From Fonsecaea monophora (Eukaryota; Ascomycota; Eurotiomycetes; Chaetothyriales; Herpotrichiellaceae), in NCBI RefSeq assembly GCF_001642475.1, contig NW_019174057.1, forward strand, positions 19,854-83,853: a DNA stretch of 64,000 nt. The letters run 5' to 3'. Shown here piece by piece: positions 24,313 to 35,089 of this stretch. The notes under the pieces were generated by a model. It ran no database searches. It was not told the origin of the DNA and saw only the letters and a list, made by a program, of their open reading frames with translations. Position numbers and translations under genes: made by a program. Within the stretch, counting starts at the first letter, position 1; each line of letters begins with the position of its first letter.

Positions 24313-26766
24313 TTACACCATTCTCCCTGGACTTGGACTTCTCTTCCGTAACCGCTGCTTTTTCAACGACTGTCGCTTGACCTTTCCTATGTCCTCCATG
24401 TCCTCTTTTCCGTCCATACCAGAGAAATCTTCTTCCACAGAAGCAGCCATCATGGGACTGTTTCGCCCCAGGGGACTTCGGCTGTCACTCTCGTGGTTTC
24501 TCGCCGCTTCTTGCCGACTGTCGCCGTGTTCTGCAAACGTGAACATGTCTCTCGAACCTTGCAAGACTGGGATAACTCCTGCCGTGTTACGTGTTGCCAA
24601 GTGACCTTCTCCCAGGAATCGCCGAGTGTCTGCGACCATGCTCCTCGGTCTTGACTCCATATCAACTGCTCGACTTGGCCGATGCCTTTTCTCATTGTCT
24701 TCGCTGAAGCTATTGATCCATTTAGGCGTGTGTACCGACAAACTATCCGAATCGCTCATGTCAAGAGATTCATGCTCGTATCGATGTTGCTGTGTGTTGA
24801 AATTGACATGCGATGGTGTGGGTGAGGCCATTTCATGGTCCGGCATCGGTCCAGGCTCTTGCTCTGCAGAAAAGAAGCGGCCCTCGACGCTGGACGACGG
24901 CTGGAGTGCTGAAGGTCGGGTGCGGCGCCGACGGAATTCAATAGCGGGCTTAAAGGTTTCTGGAACAATATTCAAATCGTCTCCGGTGGCGATGGCATGT
25001 TCGATTGCCTGTTGGGGTGTTACCTTTGCGTCTGCTGCTCCTGCATCTGCCCTCGGCCCGCCCCAAGTTCTTTGGCCTGCAGTGAAGACACCATACACCA
25101 TATAAACCCAGTTCAAGAACGGGTTGAGCATAAACATCATCGGATACAGAGCAGCTTTCCAGCGGTGCAGCCTGATGGCAAAGTAAAACATAAGCAACCA
25201 GTTCAAGCCGCACGAGATGCACATGAACTCCCAGGGCAACGAGTCCACCCGTGTGGAAGTGCTTGATATCGCGATAATGGTGATCAACAGAAGGAGGGCC
25301 GTCGTTCGAATGCTAACAGTGGCAAAGCGAAGAAAGCAGAGCATGGGATACTTCCTCCACAGACGGCCGTCTGTCAACATGCAAACTTCATTGGTGATAA
25401 ACCCTAGAAACCACCGACGCCTCTGCTTGAGTAGAGATCGAAATGTTTGGACCGCCTCGGTTTTGCAAAAGGCGCTGGTACTCAATTGGATCTGATACCG
25501 CTGTTTGGCACCGAGCATGAACAAATGTGTTAGCCACCGGTCTTCGCCGAGATGTGTTTTGGCGTAGTCAAAGAGATCCTCGCACTCTTCCGCCTTGTCC
25601 GAGAAATAGAACCGTGCCATGTTTCGAAAGGCCGAAAATCGAAGCAGAGTCAGGGCTCCCGGCAGACATGTAACGGCTCCACAACCTGATTCAACAGATC
25701 TTTCAAACAGCTGCCCGTGAACATACTCCATGTCCTGCAGCAAGGTGATGAACGAATGCTTCTTTGTGGAAGACGTGATAATACCAGTCATCGCCAGCAT
25801 ATTGTGTTTACTCCCGGGTCTGAGTTCCATGTCGTACATAAAGTTCTGTATGCACACAGGATCCAGGATGCAGTCCGAGTCGATGAACAGAATGAAGAGG
25901 TCGTCCTTCTCCTGAAGGTATCGTTTGTAGATCTTGTCGATGAGGAGAAAGGTCGCCTTCTGACAATGTCGCTTGCCCCCGTGGGGGAACCTCGACACGG
26001 TGACTCGGGCCCCATTATACGCCACATCAATGGATTTGGGAAAGTCCTTCAATGTAACTGGCACGCCTAGTCGATCGATTGTCTTCAGGTAAAGCTCGTC
26101 AATGTCGTCTCCGTCGAAAGAGACAAACACGTGGATGCACGCAGCAGGGTAGTCGCAGCTGACTACCGAATTCAGTGCTGTCCACAGAGAGTCCGGTGGC
26201 TCCTTGTAGACCGGCATGACCACGACCACCTTTGGGGCGGTCTGCTCATTGAGAGTATATTTGACCCGCTTTTGCCGTCCAAGAGGGACAACAACTAGTT
26301 GATAGACGCAGAAGAGCCAGGGGATCACAAGCATGGCTGCAAAGGAGTAAAATGCAAACTCCTGGAGGATGGAAGTCATCAGAGTAGGGAAATATTGTGT
26401 GAGATGCTGTGGTAGAGGCAGCGTCGCAATCATCACCGGCAAGAATATCCCCCTGTGTACGATCATTAGCATTATATGCTCTCGAGGAAAACAGCAACTG
26501 ACTTGCCGGAGGAGGGTGAACGCCACCATCAGGAGCACAGCCAACACCTTTTGCGACCAGTGATCTGCCTTCATATATGCCTTTGCAAGGCAATAACAAA
26601 ACGCTGCTACCCACAAAAACGATTCGAGAAAGGCTGCGAGAATGATGGGACCAATGAAGGCAAGGGAAATAATCTATACCATTAGCAAGAAGTCATCGCT
26701 GTGTGGCACGAACGTTCTCACTTCGGGTAACGTCCAGGGCCCACTGAGAGATTCATGCTCGGCCAT
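24313..26766 (-). CDS. Chitin synthase without myosin motor (class VI/VII-type GT2 enzyme)
   Basis: Exons 26766-26722 and 26673-24313 give 801 aa. The N-terminus has several hydrophobic spans (about residues 15-50, 58-100, 120-150). A processive family 2 glycosyltransferase core follows with VVVMPVYKE, SFDGDD, the DSD metal-binding motif (Asp280, Asp282), EDRW (392-395) and QRRRW (432-436). Three further membrane spans come next, then a Ser/Arg-rich cytoplasmic tail. QRRRW plus EDRW is the chitin synthase signature. The enzyme should polymerise UDP-GlcNAc into chitin at the plasma membrane. There is no myosin-like or cytochrome-b5-like domain, which places it with the short motorless division often called class VI or VII; naming schemes differ. 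The first exon (15 codons, beginning MAEHESLSG) is inferred from a good donor, a GCTAAT branch site and continuity of the first membrane span. The core is certain; the start is likely. Confidence 0.9.
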
Positions 26767-27654
26767 ATTCACTTGCGTCGGTGACACACCATCCAAAACC
26801 AGCAGACGCTGAAAGGAGCCTTGATCCGCAAAATTGCTTTTCTGTTGAGAGTGGTGGCGGATATGCTTCAGCAAAGAGCACTTGATCAAGGTAGTGTGCA
26901 AGAAGTGATCACGACGTCGGGATATCAGAGTTGTCGAAAGTTTCAAGGTCTCAAGTGATGGACGAGAGGACCAAAGGGAATGAGCGATAGACTCTTGGAT
27001 TTCGGCGTATGAAGTGACAGCCGTGAAAGCAACCTGGGAGCATCAAAAGGGAGTTTCTGGGTTCTCGCAAGGAGAGAAAAGTGATGGACCTTTGGATCAG
27101 AGAATGATATTCAATTCATGAAGATACTGAAACGGTGGCATGCAGGCCGTCGCCAGAAAAGTACTATGAGTCGGAGTGCGCTGGATAAAGTCGAGCAATG
27201 AGAGGACAAGCCAGTAAAGAAGATGATAATGAGGAAGCAAAGGCCAGAGAAGGGGAAATAAGAAGAGGCAGTTGCGTCCACAGTGCCAGCTTCCGCACAT
27301 CCGGCTGGCAAGGTGGTGATTTCCAGTTCGACCATGCTGGTGAAGGACGGATGCCCAAGCAAAGCGTAGGAGAAGCAGTGGCATATGCACGATGGCAGCT
27401 TGCAGTTTGTGGCCCACAAAAGGGAAGGAGACGTTGTCACAATGAGACGAAGTAAAACGATGCTCAGAGATGGAACGTACTAGGAGCGCAGTTAGAAGAG
27501 AGAGACAGGTTCGTGGTCACCGTATATCATCCATCTCTTGAGCAACGTTTCACCAGCATCCAACAAAGTGATATGCTCATATAAGAACCAATAACCAGAC
27601 TCCAAAGCCACACCTTCCAGCCCAGTGCCTTCTACAGCCGCAACCTGGGTGTAT
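26767..27654. other. Intergenic spacer, no gene recognised
   Basis: This lies between the chitin synthase start and the end of the next minus-strand gene. Overlapping short frames at 27097-27455 on both strands lack motifs. It probably holds the chitin synthase promoter and 5' UTR. Confidence 0.5.
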
Positions 27655-28867
27655 TTACAAGTGGAAATCCCCGCTAACGGTGCTGTCAACGTCGGTCCAA
27701 GCGCTTGAGGGAGTACGTATCCCATCTGCAAAGTCGCTGAGGATGTCATCAGAACTGTCTTCTGCCTCACTGGCGTTGATATGACCTGCACTATCAGCAA
27801 TGCTGGGCGTCACGGAGGCTGGGGGTGTTGCATCCAGAGGGGCTGCACCAATGACAAAAGTTCGAGATGCATCTAAATATGTGCTCTGGACCGGGAGGGA
27901 TACTTGCGACTCATGTTCGGAAAGAGTATGCGACGAGACCGAATCTGCCACAGAGAAATACTCTGATCGATCTAGTGGGCGGCGAAGGTAATCGGCAGAC
28001 GGAATAGAGAAGTCCGGATCAGGAGCACTTTCCGTCGTGGGTGTAAGCTCAAGCAGGCTTTCTGAAGCATGGCTGGACAGGATTTCCACTGGTCGTTCAG
28101 TCAAAGGTAGATTCCATGCTTCGCGCACCTCCCGCTCGTATCTTGACTCGAATGGATCTGGAGGAGTTTCATCGAGCTCCCTCGCAGAAACGGGGCGGGC
28201 GGTCGACAGATGCAGAGCGGGGGGTTGCTGATCTCGTTGCAAAGGGACGAGTCTCTGCCGTAGAGTGGCGGACTGCGCTGAGGGTTCGGCGCCAGAGAAG
28301 TGTGTTGCTGGGGCTGTTTGTTCATCTTGTGCCGGTTGCAGTAGAATACCATTCTGGTCCACCAGAGTATCAAAAGTCGGGCTAGACGGTGCTTCCTTCT
28401 CTTGATCCGTGAGCCTTCTTCTCTTCCTCCTCTCTTCCATGATCCGTCCTCGCTCCATGATCTCAGCGATTGCTTGACGTCGACGCTCCTCGGCCAGTTC
28501 GCCCTTCTCTTCATGCATCGAGACGTCTGTCGAAGTGCGTCGAGGACGGGGTCTCGGGCCAATCTCGTCGCCGAGGGAGTGCAGGCCCATGGCTATCCTG
28601 TGCCTTGTCCGCTCTATCCATGCTCGCACTTGAGGGTTCTCATATGCCGCTATACTGGCTGCCACCAGAACAGAGACAGTGATGATAATTCCTATCGGAG
28701 GCATGGTCGGTTAGTGTTGCCCACGAGCCACAAGAGAAATGAGCATGAGGAAACCTTTGACAACCCTCAAACATGATCGTATGAGCCGTTGGCAGATGAT
28801 GTAAGGGGAGGATGGCGGTATGCAACGAGGCACGGGGACACTCACCCTTGGCTAGCGGAGCTGGCAT
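27655..28867 (-). CDS. Conserved fungal protein with N-terminal membrane anchor, function unknown
   Basis: Exons 28867-28846 and 28691-27655 give 352 aa. The unspliced frame offers an ATG at 28704, but splicing a 22-nt first exon (encoding MPAPLAKG with the junction base) to 28691 gives MPAPLAKGIIITVSVLVAA, and the intron has a GTGAGT donor and an ideal CACTAAC branch site. A single hydrophobic span lies at about residues 8-22. A basic amphipathic part follows (QVRAWIERTRHRIAMGLHSLGDE), then a charged coiled-coil-like stretch (about 60-95, rich in EERRRQ and ERRKRRR). The rest is Ser/Thr/Pro-rich and probably disordered. I believe similar MPAPLAKG-type proteins occur widely in Pezizomycotina, from memory only. 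The topology suggests a tail facing the cytosol from an internal or plasma membrane. No enzymatic motif is visible. Confidence 0.8.
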
Positions 28868-29329
28868 TTTGAAAATAAACCTGAGGGTATTTCTCTGAAT
28901 AGAGAGTTCTCGGAGTGGAAGAGAGAGAGGAAGGGTGCAGGCGGAAGGTCGCCGTGGTTGAAGACAACCTCGGGGGTGTCCAGGGATATCTTGAAAACGG
29001 GTCAGCCTGATTGTACCAGCGTCAAGGATCATACGAGGCACACAGGTGAGGCGGTAGCGGTTCGGAAGGAGGGAGGAAGAGGGAACTGGGCTGCGCCACC
29101 CACGCCATTTTTGGAGAACGACGAGGCATCAATATTACTGCCACCAGCTGCTACTGTACGTGCCCCGCATGGCTGTTTGGTGGGACTTGGTTGGCAGCGT
29201 GGGAGCCTTGGATCCAGCCTCGGCGCGTCCATATCGACACATCGGGCTTCACGCGACTCCAAATTGAGATCCGTGGGAAGTTATACACTGCATAACCAAC
29301 AACACACCTCAACGACAACGCATGACAGA
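28868..29329. promoter_or_regulatory. Shared intergenic region between divergent gene pair
   Basis: This 462-base region separates the membrane-anchor gene (minus) from ask1 (plus), so it must hold both promoters. I see no unmistakable TATA box or operator. Confidence 0.5.
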
Positions 29330-30744
29330 ATGTCTCGAGCAAGTTCCGCTGCTCAGCCAAGGGCCTTGACATTGACCGAAGAGCTCGAGAAACTCGAACA
29401 GTCCATCACATTAACACTGCAAGGTTAGCTTAGACCAGAAGCATGTTTCATTCGCGCACATCCATTGACTCGTACACGTTGCAGAAATCGATCACAACTT
29501 CAGTCGAGCACACCGCATAGTGACGTCGAGCATTCTGCCCATAGTCGAACAATATGCCACACATTCAAAGGAGGTCTGGGAGGGGTCAAGAGTGAGACAC
29601 ACTCACATTTGGGAAGAGACAATGCTGAGACCAAACGCAGTTCTGGAAACAATTTTTTGAATCGAGCGCCAATGTGTCCCTGTCAGGCTACGAAGAGCAA
29701 CAGTCTCACCTGGAACATACAGACACCACAGTGACCGAAGACACCCATACTACCACACAGAGCACCTTGGAGACGTCGCAGTCGTACGAAACTCCTTCGG
29801 CGCAACACATCTCCACAGACTCAATCCAGGACTTGGACCTCTCCAACATGACCATCTCGCCCTCCAGGAGCAGCACACCGCGACCGAATATCACGCAAAA
29901 GTTTCAAAAGCAAAGCAATGCTACCTTTGCAGACTACCCATCGCCTTACGAGGCCCTGCGACAAGAAGTCCACAGCACGGTTGTCGACAACACGTCCCTG
30001 ACCCAACCGACCATGCCCGAAACCCCTGGCGGCCGACCAGTATTTGCCACGGACAAGATTGCCGTAGAGACTCCCCAGTCCTCGCCGTTCCTCCCTCCAC
30101 GACCGACCTCGATCCCACGCCCATCGACTGCCCGCAAACGGACGGATCCTCTGCTGCACCGCATTCTCGACCGAAATTACCGCGTCCAAGCTACACCGCT
30201 CACAAGTGAGCATTATGCAAATTGGCCATCGACAACTCGTGGAACCCCCTCGACTACGAGACATGCTCGATCTGCCACACTAGGCAACTCGACTCTCTCG
30301 TCGAGCCCAGAGGCGCCTCCACCCGAGCTCCACCCGGAGATATTCTCCTCGCCCGAACGCAGGAGACCAATTCCCGGAGTCAGTGTTCTGACACCGTCAC
30401 GGGCACGATCCAAATCCCAGCCCTTGAAGGCACCCGCCCGGACACCGGGGGTCTGGGACAGTGACGATGACGATCTCGACGACGACATTCTCTTCGACCA
30501 GTCCCCACCTAAGACCATGCAGTTCCACGTCCCCCAGAATCGCCTGTTGAGGACTCCAGCCAAAGAAGCGTCGAAGCGGATAGTCGAGGACATTCTGACC
30601 AATGCCGGGATAGATTACGGGGAGGAAGAACTCGATTTCACACAGGACATTGAGACCGAGGGGTTCGAAATGGATGGCGATGGGGAGCCGACCAGTCCGA
30701 GTGTTGTTCGTAGAGCCATGAACATCGAGGATGAGACATTTTGA
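29330..30744 (+). CDS. ask1: DASH complex subunit Ask1
   Basis: Exons 29330-29423, 29485-29591 and 29641-30744 give 434 aa. The first 75 or so residues match the Ask1 domain: LTEELEKLEQSITLTLQE, IDHNFSRAHRIVTSSILPIV, SKEVWEGSRFWKQFFE, then SANVSLSGYEE. Both splice junctions fall inside this conserved block and restore it, so the model is firm. Ask1 is part of the ten-subunit DASH/Dam1 ring that couples kinetochores to spindle microtubules. The long C-terminal part is Ser/Thr/Pro-rich with many SP and TP sites, consistent with control by cyclin-dependent kinase, and it carries an acidic run (DSDDDDLDDDI) near residue 345 and a short conserved-looking end (SKRIVEDILTNAGIDYGEEE). It shares its promoter region with the minus-strand gene to the left. 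Confidence 0.94.
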
Positions 30745-31510
30745 CGTAATGTGACATGACACGGGAGAGGCGAAAGATGCGGTCGATCTGCCCGAGTACG
30801 CGCCCATGAGGCGAATATATACTGTCTTCAAACACGATGCGAACCATATACAAGAACAAGTTATCATGGAAAAGATCATCCAACGCTCGTTGACAGACAG
30901 ATCGTGATGCCGTCGCGCGGTATACCTGGTATTTTGCTCGCTCCTCACTCATCCATACCCCAGGGTCACGATATTCATTCATTCATTTATCTTTCCATCC
31001 CTCCCTGCATAATTTCATCCGTCTTGAGTACCGTGCTTAGTCGATCATCAAAGCCAGGATAGCCTGGTGTGTAGTAGCCCATCGCACCCATGTAACTGAC
31101 TGACCGACTAACTGACTGACTGGCTACCTATCTGATCGACTACCCAAATGTCCAGTATTAGATTCCTATCTAGATATCTACGTAAGTATCTAGATGTATC
31201 ATTAGTCAGCTTCGTTTGATTTCCCTTCCTTTCCTTTCGCTTCCTTTCGAGCAGCAACAACCGCAACAACAAACAGAAACTCGACACACATGTCACATGG
31301 TTACCTATTTTAGAGACGTGAGATCCAGCATCTTATATCCAGCATCTCACATTCGTATTCTGTGTGATTCCACAACTCTTCTCCTTGCCTCTTTCTCACT
31401 CTCACACCCTCGCACCCTCGCTTCTCCACAGCATCATCTTCTCTCCCGATCACAATCGTCAAGATTGTCTATCAGACACAGACACATCCCGACAGGAGAG
31501 CAAAGACATT
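30745..31510. other. Intergenic region between convergent genes
   Basis: This lies between the 3' ends of ask1 and the fasciclin gene. It contains loose ACTGACTGACC tetramer repeats at about 31093-31130 and a TAGATATCTA-rich patch near 31170-31195. No gene recognised. Confidence 0.55.
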
Positions 31511-33277
31511 TCACGATGTCAACACCAGAGCGACCATGACGCCGACAGCGAGGACGAAGGACCTGGCGATACCCGCCTCGTGGATGGCGGCGCTGCCTGT
31601 GTAAGGTGTGATGGGCGGGGTGAGGACCTATGTAGATTTCAATGCCCGGCGGTCGGGCGGGAAAGGTTAGTAAAGTAAACAGTACAATGCCACACAGATA
31701 CACAGACACACACAATGAGTCTCTCTCATATACTTAAACAATGTGTGGCCAGCTAAGAGCAAGAGCAACTCATCCAAAAAGGTGGGGCTTAAGAGACATA
31801 CCGTATCAATGATGTGAGCCACGCCGTTCTCCAGAATCAGATTCGACGCGACAATCTTGGCGTTGTTCACAAAGTAATCGTCGCCCTGGACAGTCACCGT
31901 GACCGTCGTGCCGGACTGCGTCACGAAACTCGCCCCGTTGCTCAGGCTGGGGAGGTAGCCCGCAAAGTCCTGCACGACGTGGCCCGCCAGGACGGACTGG
32001 ATGCTGCTGGGCGACAGGGACGGGGCGATGTTTGCGGCGGCAAAGGCCTGGTTGGTGGGGATGAAGACGGTGATGAGAGGCGTGGCGTCCAGGGTCGTCG
32101 ACTGGTTCGACGAGTTGGCCAGGGCAACAAAGGTCGATTGGCCCGTGGTCTGGGCCGTGGTGGACAGTGTGGCGGGCAGGGTGAAGAGGCTGTGGAAGTG
32201 TCCAAAATCTCAGCAGGTATGTAATGGTGGATTGTCCATCTCGAGGACGACCCGACCGAGGTACACACATATTGAATGAACCAAAGCCCACAGATTCAAG
32301 ATCTGAGAATGTAAACAAGTGATATGAATTCGCTCCACTTACCCGTCAGTAGTATGAATCACTCCACCAGCGAAAGGAATGTCGGCCGTTATGACCCCGA
32401 CCGAGTTGCCCAGCCCTGAAAAGATATCCACGAGCGTGTCCACCGTGTCCTGTCTGGCGAGGAGGGTCGGAGCCGATCGCTTGCTGGATGTCGTCTTGGT
32501 ACTGTTTTTCGGTTTCGAGACGACCTTTTGCGTGGCTCCTTTGAGGTTGGCATTGGTGTCCTTGGTCGCAACCACCGCGCCAGGTGGAGTCCGGAGGCCG
32601 TTGATCTCGCTCTGGCTTTGCGTCGCGTGGAGAAGCAATTGCTGTTGCTGTGCTGGCGTGAGCGTGTCGCGCTTCCTCAGCCGCGTTGCGTTCACTGTGC
32701 TGCCAATGAATTGGTCGGTCGGAGCAAAGACGGTAGGAACTTCCGCGGCATAAGCAGCTGAGACTACAGGGTCCGATGCAATTAGTGCGGCAAACTTGGC
32801 GGCCCCTGCTGCGATAAGAGCATCGTTCAATGAGGGAAGACTTGGCGTTGGCGATGGCGACGGCCACACGGTGGTTTGCCACGACTGCCACGTGGGAGAC
32901 TCCGATGGCCAAGAGTGTGGTGAGTAACTGCTTGTCGGCCATGAGGACCACAGAAAGCTTTCCGAAGACCAGACATGAGATGAGTAGCTAGACGGGCCCC
33001 AAGAGCTCGAGTATTCTGGCCAAGTAGGTGCTGAGATAGAGGGAGTGTACGTCGAGGGCCACGGGACGACGGATGACCAAGTTTCCGAAGTATAGACAGT
33101 CGGTGTCCACGCGGGAGTCTCCTCAGACCATGGCGGCTCGGCATAGGAACTGGGAGAGGGCGACCAGGTCCAGGTCCAGGATGGGCGGGTAAATGAAGGC
33201 ACAGTCGCCGGGAAGTGCTGGGCAGTGACCGGAGAAATTCCCAGCCCAGACAGGGCGATAATGAGTTGAAACGACAT
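31511..33277 (-). CDS. Secreted fasciclin (FAS1) domain protein with Trp-rich stalk, probable GPI anchor
   Basis: Exons 33277-32343, 32189-31802 and 31627-31511 give 479 aa. A signal peptide (MSFQLIIALSGLGISPVTA) leads into a Ser/Pro/Thr/Tyr stretch of about 110 residues with 16 tryptophans. The first FAS1 module follows from about residue 145 (LNDALIAAGAAKFAALI, VPTVFAPTDQ, GGVIHTTDGLFTLP). A second FAS1 module has ITVFIPTNQAFAAA, VLAGHVVQDF, and ENGVAHIIDTVLTPP. The last exon supplies a polar linker and a hydrophobic C-terminal tail (SFVLAVGVMVALVLTS), which looks like a GPI attachment signal. The acceptor at 31628 was chosen because it alone gives DTVLTPP followed by that tail. FAS1 proteins usually mediate adhesion or cell-wall association; the role here is unknown. 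Confidence 0.88.
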
Positions 33278-35089
33278 GATCAGACTGGGAGCTGCGGCTC
33301 ACAGAGTTGGAATGCAATGGAGACAGGAGGAGACCAGACTGCGTGAGCGAACGTGCAGGATGTTGAGCCTACTTTGGTACTTCTCTCTTTTTTTTTTCTT
33401 TCCCACCAAAGTTGGCTGCAAACGAGCGAGCATAGATTCGGCAGAGCCTCACCGTTGCATCATCCAGAGGAGAGCCGGGGCGTGACTTACCTATATGTCC
33501 GTCTTTCGACGGACCTTTCCAGAGTGGACGAAGCTGGCTTCCAAAAAGTCCGGCTGGCCACGAGAACTATGTAGAAACCGGGATCGTCGATGGAGGCTTG
33601 GGCGGAGAAAGCACGTTTTCAGCCTGCCATATCCAGGAATAGTCCCTCTCCTCTTATTGTTCTTCTGTTCGCTCGATGCCCCTTCTGCAGAGGCTGCAGG
33701 AGCTGCAACGGTGCAACGGTGCGACGGCGCAGATGGTGCCATCATCGAGTAAAGCAATGCAGTGTGGTGTGTGGGCGTGCGTACGCTGTGCTGTACTCAG
33801 GGTGCCTGCTGGACATGCGTCGATAGCGCAAGTACAGTACCATACCTGAAGAGTGAGAGCAAGGGTACGCGGCGAACTCGGTAAGAGTTGTAGGTTCAGG
33901 GTCGAGATGAGGCTCCAAGGGTTACTCAAAGCAGTCTCGTGCAGGGGAATTTCACACTGCTTGGATGGGGATGGCCCGCACCTTTAGCCAGTCTCGTATC
34001 GGTGAACGCGAGTTGGGCAAAAGGCTTGCAGTTTTAGGCTGTTGTTTGACGTAAATAGGAACAAGCGTCGGAATGTCGACTCGAGACAACCTCCAAGGGC
34101 TAGTGAGGCTCGTCTGTCTGCTTGGTCATGGGCACTGTGGGTAGGCACCGACGCTGCCTGGTAGGTCGATGAAAACCCCGAAATCCGGGGTCGTCGTCAG
34201 AGAAAGCTTCTCAAAGGGCGGAAGTGCCCGAGTTCGCCGGACTTTGGTTGTCACCTTTCTGCAGTTTCGAAGTGACCAATAGGGGGTAAGATGGTACAAG
34301 GTGGATCCACATTTACAGCTTTCTGTGCTTCCATTGGCTTTGGTATCCACTGCAAAACCCAAGCATCCACCAATAGAGCAGAGGATAATGCCAGGCTGTG
34401 GGTCCAGACTTGAGCCTGGAAGCGTCGCTGTCCTCGTCTCTCTCCATCCATCACACCAGAAACACCCACCACGATGGTGGCTTGCATCGACACGCTGGCA
34501 GCCCGACCCATCATTCGTATTGACTCTCCTCTGCCCAACCAGATTGGTGTCCTTCTCGAACTTGTGACCGTTGATTTCGATCGTCAGTCAACATTGTTTT
34601 CCTTGGTCCCGGCCGGAACGCTCTCGCAGATACCAGCAGAGATTGGGGCCGCCCATCAGAGTCGACTTGTTGTCGCAGCGGAGCTCTTGGTCGCCGATCA
34701 TGCACCGACTCGAGAGAGCTCTGGCTCGAATGGAATGCATCTCCCCATTTGGCCCCCAAAAGGTGTATCGCTCGCTCTCTGTTGGGGTAAAGGTTTCTGT
34801 CAAGCCATGCATGTGGCCGCTGGAAAGGCAACCAGAAGCACCCTCAACTGCAGCCGCATCTCCCGGATCGGATGCATTTAGACACCAGTTCAGCCAAAGG
34901 ACTCGCGTCGGGGAAAAATGCATCCTCTTCTGTCCAAGCATGAAAGCAAACCTAGACACCTGGGAATGCTAACTTTCCTTGCCAGCCCTGCGCGCTCTTC
35001 CTGAGACTCTCCTCCAGCTTCCGTAGCAGCCACAACTCTTCAAGAACAAAGGGAGCCAAAGGAAAAACTCACCCGAAGCCACAACAGTC
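33278..35089. other. Intergenic region, no gene recognised
   Basis: This contains the divergent promoters of the fasciclin gene (minus) and the membrane protein gene (plus), in 1.8 kb. Overlapping short frames at 34251-34972 carry no motif. No repeat or RNA gene seen. Confidence 0.5.

Noticed and set aside
26463..26516. Possible intron in the N-terminal membrane region of the chitin synthase
   Set aside because: A donor GTCAGT and an acceptor ACAG exist, but their phases do not match, and the unspliced frame stays hydrophobic and open.
28704..28706. ATG as start of the membrane-anchor protein
   Set aside because: It lies in an intron between a strong branch site and its acceptor; the spliced start gives a better N-terminus.
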